Source: Haloprofundus salilacus (GTDB taxonomy: Archaea; Halobacteriota; Halobacteria; Halobacteriales; Haloferacaceae). From it: a stretch of 64,000 bases of DNA. A model generated the notes under the pieces. The model saw only the letters and a list, made by a program, of their open reading frames with translations, was not told where the DNA came from and searched no databases. The number at the start of each line of letters is the position of its first letter. Position 1 is the first letter of the stretch. The stretch is taken from positions 1,488,001-1,552,000 of the forward strand of contig NZ_CP083723.1 in the NCBI RefSeq assembly GCF_020150815.1, read 5' to 3'. A program made the position numbers and the translations under genes. This document shows, in pieces, positions 45,664-54,631 of this stretch.

Positions 45664-46740
45664 TCAGTCCCAGAGCAAACAGTCGAGCGCGTTGCCGGCG
45701 ATACCCGGTCCTTCGGGAACCGCAATTTCGCCGTCGGTCACCGGTACCGGGTCGTCGACGAGGTCCTCCGCGAGCAGGTCGCCGGTGGCGAGACCGCACG
45801 GCGGAACCTCAGGAATCGCGACGGCGACGTGGACGGCGGCGGCGCGGGCGACAGCGGCGTCGACGGTGGTCGTGACGACGGGCGCGACGTCGCTTCGCCG
45901 GAGATATCGCGCGAGCGACAGCGTCGGTCCCGGTCCGCCGAGCGCCATCGGCTTGAGAATCACCGCGTCGGCGTGCTTGCGGAGGTTCAGCGGGAGCGAC
46001 ACCGACGAGTCGTACAGCGTCTCGTCGAGCGCGATGCCGACGCCGCGGTCTCTCAACTCGGCGTGACCGCTCAGGTCGCGGGCCGCGAGCGGTTGTTCGA
46101 TGTACGCGAAGCCGAGCGCAGAAAGCAGGTCGACGGCCGCACTCGCCGTCTCGCGCTCCCACGCGCCGTTGGCGTCGGCTCTGAGAACCACGTCGTCGCC
46201 GACGGCGTCACGCACCGCCCGGAGCCGTTTCTCGTCCTCCTCAAACGCCCTCGCGCCGACTTTCAGCTTGAGGCAGTCGAAGCCGTTTTCGACGGCCGTT
46301 TCGGCCGCAGAGACGGTTTCGTCGACCGAGCCATCGCCGACGGTGGCGTTGACGGGGACGGTCGTCGATCGGTCGACGCCGTCGCGCCTCGTCCCGAAGC
46401 GATCGGCGAGCCGCTCGTGCAGCGCCATACCCTTCGCGCGAGCCTCTGCGTCCATCCTCGCGAGATTCACCGCGTGGCGGGCCGCCGACCCGAGCGTCTC
46501 CGTGTCGAATTCGCGTCCCTTGCCTGCGGTGTCCCGCATCTCCTCCAACCGGGCGCGGCACTCCTCGTACGACTCGGTCCATCCCGGAAGCGGCGTTGCC
46601 TCGCCGATGCCGCGTACACCGTCGTCGGTCTCGACCCCGACGAGGAACCCCCAGCGCTCGCCAATCTCGCCCTTCGCGGTTCCGAGCGGCTTTTTCAGGC
46701 GTAGCGAAAACGGTTCGAGTTCGAGTTTCGCGCGCCGCAT
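45664..46740 (-). CDS. menC: o-Succinylbenzoate synthase
   Basis: Enolase-superfamily enzyme of 358 aa that dehydrates SHCHC to o-succinylbenzoate in menaquinone synthesis. The acid/base Lys region CLKLKVGA, the metal ligands in LRADANGAW, IEQPL and LDETL, and the second Lys in DAVILKPMALGG are complete. It follows menA with a single-base gap, so the two are an operon. Muconate cycloisomerase relatives share the fold, and the men context decides the name. Confidence 0.9.
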   Translation of the reverse strand: MRRAKLELEPFSLRLKKPLGTAKGEIGERWGFLVGVETDDGVRGIGEATPLPGWTESYEECRARLEEMRDTAGKGREFDTETLGSAARHAVNLARMDAEARAKGMALHERLADRFGTRRDGVDRSTTVPVNATVGDGSVDETVSAAETAVENGFDCLKLKVGARAFEEDEKRLRAVRDAVGDDVVLRADANGAWERETASAAVDLLSALGFAYIEQPLAARDLSGHAELRDRGVGIALDETLYDSSVSLPLNLRKHADAVILKPMALGGPGPTLSLARYLRRSDVAPVVTTTVDAAVARAAAVHVAVAIPEVPPCGLATGDLLAEDLVDDPVPVTDGEIAVPEGPGIAGNALDCLLWD

Positions 46741-46741
46741 C

Positions 46742-47689
46742 TCAGACCACTGTCCCGAGAACCACGCCGACGGCGAATAAGACGGCGTACGCCGCCAGCA
46801 GCTTTCCTGTCCGCTCCAACGCCGGGTTCAGTTTCTCGCCCTTCGTCTCCGTGGCGACGGTTTTCGTGACTCGCACCGCGAGCGGGAACGTCAGAAGCGG
46901 GAGGAGAGCCGTCCACGAGAAGCTCTCGACGGCGGCGAAGTACACCGGAACGGCATACGCGAGGACGAGCATTGCGACGTACTCCGCCCGCGCGAAGCCG
47001 TAGCCGTAGCGGACGGCGAGCGTCCGCTTGCCCGTCGTCGCGTCCTCCTCCCTGTCGCGGATATTGTTGACGACGAGGATGTTCGTCGAGATGGCCGCGA
47101 TGGGCAGCGAGGCGATAATCACCTCGAGCGGAACGGTCCCGGCGGGAATCCCCACCGTAAGCGGGTCCGAGAGAATGGAGACGGCCTGGACGTAGTACGT
47201 CCCCGTAACGGCGACGAGACCGAAGAAGACGAAGACGAAGACGTCGCCCAACCCGTGGTAGCCGAGCGGGTACGGGCCGCCGGTGTAGGCGATGCCGCTG
47301 GCGACCGAGAGCAGGCCGATGACGAGGATGGGGACGCCGCCCACGTAGACGAGATAGGTGCCCAAGAGAATGGCGACGGCGAAGGTGAGATACATCGCCC
47401 GCTTCACCTCCTCGGGTGCGATGAGGCCGCCCGCCGTCACACGGGTGAACCCCTCCCGATTTTCGGTGTCCGCGCCCTGAACCGCGTCGTAGTAGTCGTT
47501 CGCGAAGTTCGTTCCGATCTGGATGAGCGCCGCGCCGACGAGCGCGGCGACGGCGGGCCAGAAGGCGAACACCGAGTCGTGGAGCGCGAACCCGACGCCG
47601 ACGACGACCGGCGCGGCGGCGGCCGGGAGCGTCTGCGGCCGCGCCGCGATGACCCACGCCTTCCGGCGCGAGATGTTCTGCGTACTCAT
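46742..47689 (-). CDS. menA: 1,4-Dihydroxy-2-naphthoate polyprenyltransferase
   Basis: UbiA-family membrane prenyltransferase of 315 aa with about nine helices, attaching the polyprenyl chain to DHNA. The first Asp-rich motif, NFANDYYDAVQGADTENREG, gives the N-D-x2-D pattern that holds the Mg-prenyl diphosphate; the second, VVNNIRDREED, is also present. One base separates it from menC. Confidence 0.94.
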   Translation of the reverse strand: MSTQNISRRKAWVIAARPQTLPAAAAPVVVGVGFALHDSVFAFWPAVAALVGAALIQIGTNFANDYYDAVQGADTENREGFTRVTAGGLIAPEEVKRAMYLTFAVAILLGTYLVYVGGVPILVIGLLSVASGIAYTGGPYPLGYHGLGDVFVFVFFGLVAVTGTYYVQAVSILSDPLTVGIPAGTVPLEVIIASLPIAAISTNILVVNNIRDREEDATTGKRTLAVRYGYGFARAEYVAMLVLAYAVPVYFAAVESFSWTALLPLLTFPLAVRVTKTVATETKGEKLNPALERTGKLLAAYAVLFAVGVVLGTVV

Positions 47690-47834
47690 TGGCTTCGTCT
47701 CGGAGCTAGGGTGTCGTCAAATTTGGCATGTCGGGTCGGCGACCTCTCGGGAAATCTCGTTCTCCTCTTCGAGCGCTGGTTGTTCGACGATTGGCGGGGG
47801 TTGAGCGCGCCGAAGGCGCTCGACGCCACCCGCT

Positions 47835-47840
47835 AAAAAA
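47835..47840 (-). terminator. T-tract just after menB
   Basis: On the minus strand a run of six T follows the menB stop by about 5 nt, the simple oligo-T signal used by archaeal RNA polymerase. A GAGCGC/GCGCTC inverted repeat lies further downstream (47799-47820). Confidence 0.35.
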
Positions 47841-47845
47841 GTGCG

Positions 47846-48757
47846 TTAGTAGTGCCAGGGGAACTGGCCGAAGTCCGGCTTCCGCTTCTCTAAGAACGCG
47901 TCTCTTCCTTCCTTCGCCTCGTCGGTCATGTAGCCGAGTCGCGTCGCCTCCCCCGCAAAGATCTGCTGGCCGACTATCCCGTCGTCGACGGCGTTGAACG
48001 CGAACTTCAGCATCCGAATTGCCATCGGACTCTTGCTCGTTATCTCCTCGGCCCACTCGAAGGCGACGTCCTCTAACTCCGCGTGCGGAATCGCCTCGTT
48101 CGCCATCCCCATCTCGACGGCCTCCTCGGCCGAGTAGGTCTTCCCACGGAAGAAGATCTCGCGGGCTTTCTTCTGGCCGACCTGCCGGGCGAGGTACGCG
48201 GAGCCAAAGCCGCCGTCGAACGACGCCACGTCAGGGTCGGTCTGGAGGAACTTCGCGTGCTCCTCGGAGGCCAGCGTCAGGTCGCAGACGACGTGCAGCG
48301 AGTGGCCGCCGCCGACGGCCCACCCGGGAACGACGGCGATGACGGGCTTCGGCATGAAGCGGATGAGCCGCTGGACTTCGAGGATGTGCAGTCGACCCGC
48401 CTTCGCCGTCTTCACCGCGGGGTCGTCGTCTTCGGCTGCCTCGTCGTCGCCGCGGTACTCGTAGCCGGAGCCGCCGCGGACCGACTGGTCGCCGCCGGAG
48501 CAGAACGCCCAGCCGCCGTCCTTCTCCGAGGGACCGTTACCCGTCAGGAGGACGCAGCCCACGTCGGCCTGCTTGCGGGCGTGGTCGAGCGCCGCGTGGA
48601 GTTCGTCGACCGTCCCCGGACGGAAGGCGTTGCGAACCTCGGGGCGGTCGAAGGCGATGCGGACGACAGGCGCGTCGACGGCGCGGTGGTAGGTGACGTC
48701 CGAGAAGTCGGTGGTGACCTGCTCCCAGCGCTCGGGGTCGAAAAGCTCCGAAACCAT
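47846..48757 (-). CDS. menB: 1,4-Dihydroxy-2-naphthoyl-CoA synthase
   Basis: Crotonase-family MenB of 303 aa that closes the naphthoquinone ring of o-succinylbenzoyl-CoA. Characteristic stretches are AFRPGTVDEL, FCSGGDQSVRG, VVPGWAVGGGHSL and the QTDPDVASFDGGFGSAYLAR segment with the catalytic Asp/Tyr region, all typical of MenB rather than generic hydratases. The ATG at 48757 gives MVSELFDPERWEQ, the conserved family start; a longer upstream reading is unsupported. Preceded on the same strand by the metzincin-like membrane gene. Confidence 0.96.
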   Translation of the reverse strand: MVSELFDPERWEQVTTDFSDVTYHRAVDAPVVRIAFDRPEVRNAFRPGTVDELHAALDHARKQADVGCVLLTGNGPSEKDGGWAFCSGGDQSVRGGSGYEYRGDDEAAEDDDPAVKTAKAGRLHILEVQRLIRFMPKPVIAVVPGWAVGGGHSLHVVCDLTLASEEHAKFLQTDPDVASFDGGFGSAYLARQVGQKKAREIFFRGKTYSAEEAVEMGMANEAIPHAELEDVAFEWAEEITSKSPMAIRMLKFAFNAVDDGIVGQQIFAGEATRLGYMTDEAKEGRDAFLEKRKPDFGQFPWHY

Positions 48758-48822
48758 ATCGGAGGCGCGAGTGGAGCGTCCAAAAAGATTCCCGTCGGAC
48801 GGTCCGGACACCACGATCACTC

Positions 48823-50082
48823 TCACGGCCGGTCGAGAAACAGCGCCAGGTGACGGACGACCGTCCTGCTCTCGAGTCCACCCGCGAGCGCGCCCGTGAC
48901 GACGCCGAGAGTGCTGATGAAGCTCGCCGTGCGGACGAGGTCGAGCAGCGAGACCGTCGGAGCTTCGAGACTGGGCCACGTCTGGATGAGATTCTGCGGG
49001 AAGACCAGCAGCTCTATCGTGAGCATCAGCGCTCCGACGAACAGGAACAACCCGGCGACGGCCGTCACGAGCGTGAGGTAGACGACGACGTTCGTGAGCG
49101 CCATGTGCCGTGTGAGGACGTTCCGCTCCTTTCGGGGAAAGGCGAGGTTGTGCACCGACATCAGGTACGTCGCAGCGGCGACGATGCTCACCGCCGCAAA
49201 CAGGGCGGCAACGCCGTCCGAGAGGTGGATACCGACGTCCCACGCCTCGGCGCTGAACACGAGGATGAGCGTCGGTGTGACCGCCGCCGTTGCCAACCCC
49301 GGCAGCGACAGCGGTAACAGCGGTGCTCGGTTCCGAACTAGCGACCGTCCCACTCGGGAAGGGTTTGTGAGGAGGCTGGAGGCGTACAGTCGAAGCCGCC
49401 CGGCGACCCCCCGACGGAGCTCCTCCTCGTCGCTCATCCGCTTTGCGTGAGCGCGTAGCGTCGGTCGACGGTCGGGGGCGAAGCTCGGGAGGTCCCGCCG
49501 GTCCGGATCGAAGTCGAAGGGGGCCATGACGGAGTCTTCGCGGTGGTCGAGGTCAAGTACGTGACCGAACAGATGCAAGAGCAGAGTCGCCCCGTTGGTG
49601 ACCACCGTCGGGTCGTCCAACTCGCGCAGCGGTTCCCCGCGCGTACTCTTCACAAGCCGGCGCGAGGAGGCGACCGCGACCCGACTGACGGGCGACGTCA
49701 GTCCGGGGACCTCCTTTCGACGACGAGAAACGACGGGGGCATCGGTGACGACGAACATCGCGTCGTACGGACCGTCGACCATCGCCCGCGTCGCCGCGTC
49801 GAGGAAATCCGACGGTCGGCGCGCCTCGTCGTTCGGAAGCCGAATCGGGTGCTCGTCGTGGAACCGCCACGATGCGCCGGTCGCCCGTTCCAGCGTCTCT
49901 TGCGCCCGGTCGACGACCTCACGGGCGAAATTCTGCAAGCGGCCCGCCTCGACGCCCGACGAGTGAGCGACCAGAACGCCGACGTTCACCTCCGGCGCGC
50001 CGTCTTCGTCGACAGAGTCGACCGTGACGGACGTGTCACGCCGCTCGGCGTACTCACTGGATTCCACCATCGGAGGAGACAA
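48823..50082 (-). CDS. Membrane protein with degenerate metzincin domain
   Basis: Protein of 419 aa. The N-terminal part looks like a metzincin-type zinc protease: HLFGHVLDLDH (170-180) keeps the three His of HExxHxxGxxH at exact spacing, and DSVMAPF (183-189) resembles the Met-turn that follows. The catalytic Glu is replaced by Leu171 and the Gly by Asp177, so it is probably inactive and may bind metal or substrate. Residues about 255-405 contain four to five membrane helices. It lies in the menaquinone region between menB and menD; no function recognised. Start could be M1 or M5. Confidence 0.7.
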   Translation of the reverse strand: MSPPMVESSEYAERRDTSVTVDSVDEDGAPEVNVGVLVAHSSGVEAGRLQNFAREVVDRAQETLERATGASWRFHDEHPIRLPNDEARRPSDFLDAATRAMVDGPYDAMFVVTDAPVVSRRRKEVPGLTSPVSRVAVASSRRLVKSTRGEPLRELDDPTVVTNGATLLLHLFGHVLDLDHREDSVMAPFDFDPDRRDLPSFAPDRRPTLRAHAKRMSDEEELRRGVAGRLRLYASSLLTNPSRVGRSLVRNRAPLLPLSLPGLATAAVTPTLILVFSAEAWDVGIHLSDGVAALFAAVSIVAAATYLMSVHNLAFPRKERNVLTRHMALTNVVVYLTLVTAVAGLFLFVGALMLTIELLVFPQNLIQTWPSLEAPTVSLLDLVRTASFISTLGVVTGALAGGLESRTVVRHLALFLDRP

Positions 50083-50124
50083 CGGTGCCGCGGGTGGTAA
50101 AGGTCGGTTCCGCTCCGACGCGGT

Positions 50125-50652
50125 TCAGCCGTAGCCCTCCGCCGTCCTGAACCGGTGAATCGCGTGACAGAGCCTGAGCAGCGCCGCGGTGGCGACGACC
50201 GGGACGACGGCGGCGACGCCGACGCCGACGAGATTGCCGGAGACCGCCCCGACGCCGACGCGCGGCCCCTCCGGGATCGCCGGGAGGAGTGCGAGGTTGG
50301 TCGCCGCCCAGAGCGCGACGTTGTACCCGACGACGCGAATGCCAGCCAGCGCGTACGAGCGCGGCGGCCACGCCGGACCGACGCCGAACCAATCGCCGCG
50401 GAACGCGCTCACCGACACGGCGAGCGAGACGAAGGCGACGCCGAAGACGAAGACGACGGCGGCAGCGGCGAGAAGGCTCTGTCTAGCCGTGACCGAGAGC
50501 ACCCAGAACATGGCGGGAATCGTCAACAAGGCTACCGCGCCGCCGCCGGAGAAGAGGTCTTCCAAGACGCGACCGAGTCCGTCCGACTCCTCGCGCGGGC
50601 GGAGCTGTCGTTGCTCGGTCGACGGATCGGTGCCGCGACGCTGGGGGGCCAT
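50125..50652 (-). CDS. Four-helix membrane protein
   Basis: Protein of 175 aa with a polar N-terminus (to about residue 35) and four hydrophobic helices (about 40-60, 65-85, 105-125, 135-160). No conserved catalytic motif visible. ATG 50652 gives MAPQRRGTDPSTEQ; longer readings on this strand cross a gene-poor region and are not supported. It precedes the metzincin-like gene by 42 nt on the same strand, so co-transcription is likely. Confidence 0.65.
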   Translation of the reverse strand: MAPQRRGTDPSTEQRQLRPREESDGLGRVLEDLFSGGGAVALLTIPAMFWVLSVTARQSLLAAAAVVFVFGVAFVSLAVSVSAFRGDWFGVGPAWPPRSYALAGIRVVGYNVALWAATNLALLPAIPEGPRVGVGAVSGNLVGVGVAAVVPVVATAALLRLCHAIHRFRTAEGYG

Positions 50653-50705
50653 ACGCGAAACATTCGGCTCGGAGCACCTAAAACTCCGCTCGTAATCGTA
50701 GCCGC

Positions 50706-51047
50706 TTACCGTTCGCGCAGCGTCGCGAGCGGCCCTGTCGGACTCGTCAGCGACGCGACGGCGACTACCAGTCCCGTCGTCAGGACGCCGAGCATAATCT
50801 CTTGGGTGATTATCAATGAGTACGCTAGTATCAGTACGGTGAGGGCGGCCGTGACGGCGGCGCGAGTCGACGAGAACGCACTGGAGAGCGTTCCGGCGGA
50901 GAGGAACTCGCCGACGAATCAGCCGGCGAAGTAGACGATGGTGGCCGCGAACACTCCTAAGAGCGGCCGTTGGACGATAATTATCGAGTAGGCGAAGACG
51001 GCAGCAACGAGCAGCCACGTCGGGACTTTCCACGCGTCGGAGGGCAT
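50706..51047 (-). pseudogene. Small membrane protein gene split by an in-frame TGA
   Basis: Continuous reading from ATG 51047 (MPSDAWKVPTWLLVAAVFAY) to the TAA at 50706 gives 113 codons apart from one TGA at 50919-50921 (codon 43). The sequence on both sides is hydrophobic and haloarchaeal: VYFAG before the stop and FVGEFLSAG after. A single G-to-A change of TGG to TGA explains it. The C-terminal half would hold two more helices. There is no selenocysteine element or evidence for readthrough. Either a true nonsense mutation or a sequencing error. Confidence 0.7.
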
Positions 51048-51095
51048 TAACCCGAGGCTCTCGCGGACTCGTCAAAAGTTCGACGGTGCGGGTCG

Positions 51096-52865
51096 TCAGT
51101 CGAGTTCCGCGACCCGTTCGACGACGCGCTCGTGGAGCGCCTCGCGAGTCCGATGACTTTCCTCAGCGTCGGTCTGCATCTCGATGACCTGCGTGCCGCT
51201 GTTCGCGACGGACTCCGCGTACGCCTCGCGGAACGCGTCTCGACCGTCGACGCACTCGAACTCGAGGTCGTAGAGGTCGCCGGTCGCCTCGAAGTCGAGA
51301 CCGTGTGGCGTCTTGAACTGCGAGGTGAACGGCGGGTCGTACTGCTCGATGGGGAGCATGTGGAAGATGCCGCCGCCGTCGTTGTTGACGAGGACAACCG
51401 TCGCGTCCACGTCACATCGCCCGAGCGCCAGCAACCCGTTCATGTCGTGGTAGTACGCGAGGTCGCCGACGACGAGCGTCAGTGGGTCGGTCGTCGCGCT
51501 ACCCGCACCGAGCGCCGTCGAGATGATACCTTCGATGCCCGACGCGCCGCGGTTGCCGAGCGCGGTGACGTTCTCCTCGGAGGGCCGGGCGAAGCGGTCG
51601 AGGTCGCGAACGGGCATACTGTTGGAGACGAACAGCGTCAACGGGTCGGGCGCTAGATCGACCACGTCGGCGAGAATCCGGCCCTCAAACGGGTCGTCCG
51701 TCTCGTCGACCGCCGCCCAGTGCTCGCGGTCGGCCGAGAGCCACCGGTCGCGCCACGCCGAACTGTCGGGACCGGAGACGAGGCGAGCGACGTGCGCCGC
51801 GAGGCGCGAGGGGTCGGCGACGACGAGGTCCGAGGCCGCGAACTCGGCCTCGCGCCACTCGGCGGCGGGGTCGACGACCAACTGCCGGGCGTCGGTCCGC
51901 GCGAGGTACTTTCTGAGCGGTTTCGAGGTCGGCGACGCCCCGATTCGGAGCACGACTTCGGGATCGGGCCAGTCGGCGACGGCCTCGTCGGCGAGGAAGC
52001 CGTCGTAGCCGCCGACGACGGGCGTCGTGCGGACGTGGCCGCCGAACCGGAGGCCCGAAAGCGGGTCAGCGAGCACCGGAAATCCGGTGCCGTGTGCGAA
52101 GACGGCCATCGCCTCCGGGTCGACACCCGGGGGGTCGGCGGGACCGGCGACGACGAGACCGCGTTCGGCCGAGAGCGCCTCCGCAACCTGCTGGAGTTCC
52201 CGGTCGTCCAACTGCGGCACTCCGCGAGTCGTCTGGACGTACGCGCCGCTGCGTCCGCCGCGGCTGTCTCGACCATCGGCGGCGAGCGGCGAGAGGTCTG
52301 GGGGCACGTCGCCGTCGACCGGAACGGGTTCGAGCGGCTTGCGGAACGGAACGTTGAGATGGACCGGTCCCGAGGGGGTGCCGGTCGCCTTCGCGAGCGC
52401 GCGGTGCGCCGTCGTGCGGAGGCCGCGGAGTTTTCGGTCCGTCGCCTCGGGTTCGGGGAGGTCCTTGTACCACCGGACGGAGTCGCCGTAGAGCTTCTCC
52501 TGATCGATGGTCTGATTCGCGCCGGAGTCGCGGAGCTCCGGTGGGCGGTCGGCGGTCAACACGAGCATCGGCACGCGCGCTTGCGACGCCTCAATGACGG
52601 CTGGGTGGAAGTTCGCGGCGGCGGTACCGGAGGTACAGACGAGCGGGGTCACGTCGCCGGTTCGACGCGCCCGGCCGAGCGCGAAGTATGCCGCCGAGCG
52701 TTCGTCGAGGTGCGAGAAGACGTGGATGTCGTCGTGTCGGGCGAACGCGACCGTCAGCGGGGTCGAGCGACTCCCCGGCGCGATGCAGACGGCGGAGACG
52801 CCCGCCTCGGCGAGTTCGTCGGCGAGCGCTCGCGCCCACAGCGTGTTTCGGTTCGGCGCGGTCAT
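51096..52865 (-). CDS. menD: SEPHCHC synthase
   Basis: Thiamine-diphosphate enzyme of 589 aa, joining 2-oxoglutarate to isochorismate early in menaquinone synthesis. The N-terminal VCIAPGSRSTPLTVAF, the activating YFALGRARRTG and TSGTAAANFHPAVIEA segments, and the C-terminal ThDP/Mg motif GDLAYYHDMNGLL with VLVNNDGGGIFHML identify MenD. The start at 52865 gives MTAPNRNTLWARAL; a longer reading to 52892 is possible. MenF lies upstream on the same strand with one small opposite-strand gene between. Confidence 0.95.
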   Translation of the reverse strand: MTAPNRNTLWARALADELAEAGVSAVCIAPGSRSTPLTVAFARHDDIHVFSHLDERSAAYFALGRARRTGDVTPLVCTSGTAAANFHPAVIEASQARVPMLVLTADRPPELRDSGANQTIDQEKLYGDSVRWYKDLPEPEATDRKLRGLRTTAHRALAKATGTPSGPVHLNVPFRKPLEPVPVDGDVPPDLSPLAADGRDSRGGRSGAYVQTTRGVPQLDDRELQQVAEALSAERGLVVAGPADPPGVDPEAMAVFAHGTGFPVLADPLSGLRFGGHVRTTPVVGGYDGFLADEAVADWPDPEVVLRIGASPTSKPLRKYLARTDARQLVVDPAAEWREAEFAASDLVVADPSRLAAHVARLVSGPDSSAWRDRWLSADREHWAAVDETDDPFEGRILADVVDLAPDPLTLFVSNSMPVRDLDRFARPSEENVTALGNRGASGIEGIISTALGAGSATTDPLTLVVGDLAYYHDMNGLLALGRCDVDATVVLVNNDGGGIFHMLPIEQYDPPFTSQFKTPHGLDFEATGDLYDLEFECVDGRDAFREAYAESVANSGTQVIEMQTDAEESHRTREALHERVVERVAELD

Positions 52866-52998
52866 TGCTTGGACGTTGGCACGCGCCGTCAAATAGGCGG
52901 CGTGATAGCTTCGAGTCGGTCCGGAGTCGGCCCGACGGTCCGGGGTCGTCGCCGCTGCCCCTCAAGAAGCCTATAACGGACCGCGTCAACGGGCGACC

Positions 52999-53232
52999 GT
53001 GAACGACGAAAACGCGCTCGTCGAACAGTACGATATCGACTCGAAGGACCAGTTAGACCACGAGATTCTCCACCTCGTCCGTCGCCTCCGACGCGAGGGG
53101 TACACCCTGCGGGAGATCGTCCCGCGCCTCCGCCGGAAGGCGGACTACTACGCCGAGTTTGCCGACGAGTACGACAAGTGGGACTACACGCCGTCGGAGT
53201 CCGACCAGGCGGTCGTCGGCGACGACGAGTAG
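52999..53232 (+). CDS. Small charged helical protein (77 aa)
   Basis: Starts at GTG 52999; a TATA-like CTATAACG 26 nt upstream indicates a leaderless message and supports that start. The protein is highly charged: QLDHEILHLVRRLRREGYTL followed by REIVPRLRRKADYYAEF could form a helix-turn-helix-like pair. It lies on the strand opposite to menD and menF, convergent with menF. No family recognised. Confidence 0.65.
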   Translation: MNDENALVEQYDIDSKDQLDHEILHLVRRLRREGYTLREIVPRLRRKADYYAEFADEYDKWDYTPSESDQAVVGDDE

Positions 53233-53287
53233 CGACACGTCGGCGGGCGAATCGGAGAACTGGATCTCTCGACACCCTGCCGGTCAA

Positions 53288-54631
53288 CTACCGCTCTAAC
53301 TCGTCGAGAATCGGCCGCACTTTCGGCTGGAGCTCCTCCCATTCGGCCTCGGGGTCGCTGTCGCCGACAATGCCGTTGCCCGCGAACAGCGTCGCCTGCA
53401 TCCCCCCAGCGACGCCCGAGCGGATGCCGACGGCGAACTCGCCGTCGCCGTCACCGTCGAACCAGCCGACGGGCGAGGCGTACCAGCCGCGGTCGAACGA
53501 CTCAGTCTGGCGAATCGTCTCCAGCGCCGCCTCTAGCGGCAGGCCGCCGACGGCGGGCGTCGGATGCAGCGCTTCGACCAGCGAGAGGACGTGCGTGTCG
53601 CCGTCGAGCCTCGCCGAAATCGGCGTCTGGAGGTGTTGGATGTTGCTCAGTTTGCGGATGCGCTTGTTGCGGGCGGTCACGTCGCCGAAGCGCTCCAACT
53701 TTTCGCAGATGGTGTCGGCGACGAGTTGCTGTTCGTGCTGGAGTTTCTCGCTCTCCAGCAGCGAGGCGGCGTAGTCGGCGTCGTCCTCGGGCGTCTCGCC
53801 CCGCGGCATCGATCCCGCGAGCGCCTCCGTCTCGACGATTCGACCGTCACATTTGACGAGGCGCTCCGGCGGCGGACCGAAGAACGCCGCCTCGTCGGTC
53901 GGCTGAACGAGGAACCGGTAACATTCGGGGTACGTCCGGCGTAGTCGTTCGAGCACGTCGGGGATGTCGACCGCCTCGGCCAGTTCGAGGTCGAGCGCCG
54001 TCGCCAGCACGACTTTCAGCAAGTCGCCCGACTGGATGCGTTTGGTGACGCGCTCGACCTGCGTCGTCCACTCGGCTTTGGACGTGCGCCACTGTCGGTC
54101 GACGACGCCGGGCGACCCGCCGCTCGGACGCATCATCGGGAGTTCAGAGAGCGAGTCGCGCGCCGTCTCCAGGGACGCCTCGGCCGTCTCTGGCGTCGCG
54201 TCCGGATTGTACTCGGCGACCGTCAGCCACGTCGCGTCGTCGCCGCGGGTCAACTGCACGCGCGGAAGGACGAACGTCGCCGCCGCGAAACCGGCCCATG
54301 GCGGCGTCTCCTCGTGGTCGGCGTTGAACGAGAGACCGCCGAGCATCCGCGGGCGCGTCGCCGCTGGGCCCTCGTGGTCCACGTCGGCGAAGACGGCGTC
54401 GGCCTCGTCGCGGAGGCGGTCGAAGCGGTCGCGTCCCGACGCGGTGAGGTGGGCGGCCGCGCCGCCGCCGACGAGCTCGAGTCCGTTGGGTGAGGCCCAG
54501 TGGACTCGCGGGGCGTTCTGGTCGGCGAGGAAAGCCCGAAACGAAACGTCCGGAACCTCGCAGGACCGGCTCACGAGCGTCGCGTCCGCGTGCGACGCCG
54601 TCACCTGCTGGTCGCGCTGCGCCGGGTTCAT
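53288..54631 (-). CDS. menF: Isochorismate synthase
   Basis: Chorismate-binding enzyme of 447 aa converting chorismate to isochorismate for menaquinone synthesis. The C-terminal catalytic domain carries KVVLATALDLEL, EALAGSMPRGETPEDD, LEALHPTPAVGGLP and GWYASPVGWFDGDGDGEFAVG, the Mg-binding and chorismate-site motifs. The menaquinone context excludes an anthranilate synthase. A TATA-like TTCAAAACC about 26 nt before the ATG at 54631 implies a leaderless transcript; it begins the men gene series. Confidence 0.95.
   Translation of the reverse strand: MNPAQRDQQVTASHADATLVSRSCEVPDVSFRAFLADQNAPRVHWASPNGLELVGGGAAAHLTASGRDRFDRLRDEADAVFADVDHEGPAATRPRMLGGLSFNADHEETPPWAGFAAATFVLPRVQLTRGDDATWLTVAEYNPDATPETAEASLETARDSLSELPMMRPSGGSPGVVDRQWRTSKAEWTTQVERVTKRIQSGDLLKVVLATALDLELAEAVDIPDVLERLRRTYPECYRFLVQPTDEAAFFGPPPERLVKCDGRIVETEALAGSMPRGETPEDDADYAASLLESEKLQHEQQLVADTICEKLERFGDVTARNKRIRKLSNIQHLQTPISARLDGDTHVLSLVEALHPTPAVGGLPLEAALETIRQTESFDRGWYASPVGWFDGDGDGEFAVGIRSGVAGGMQATLFAGNGIVGDSDPEAEWEELQPKVRPILDELER

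Noticed and set aside
50919-50921. TGA as selenocysteine or programmed readthrough
   Set aside because: Haloarchaea are not known to use selenocysteine, no SECIS-like stem is seen, and a TGG-to-TGA change explains it more simply.
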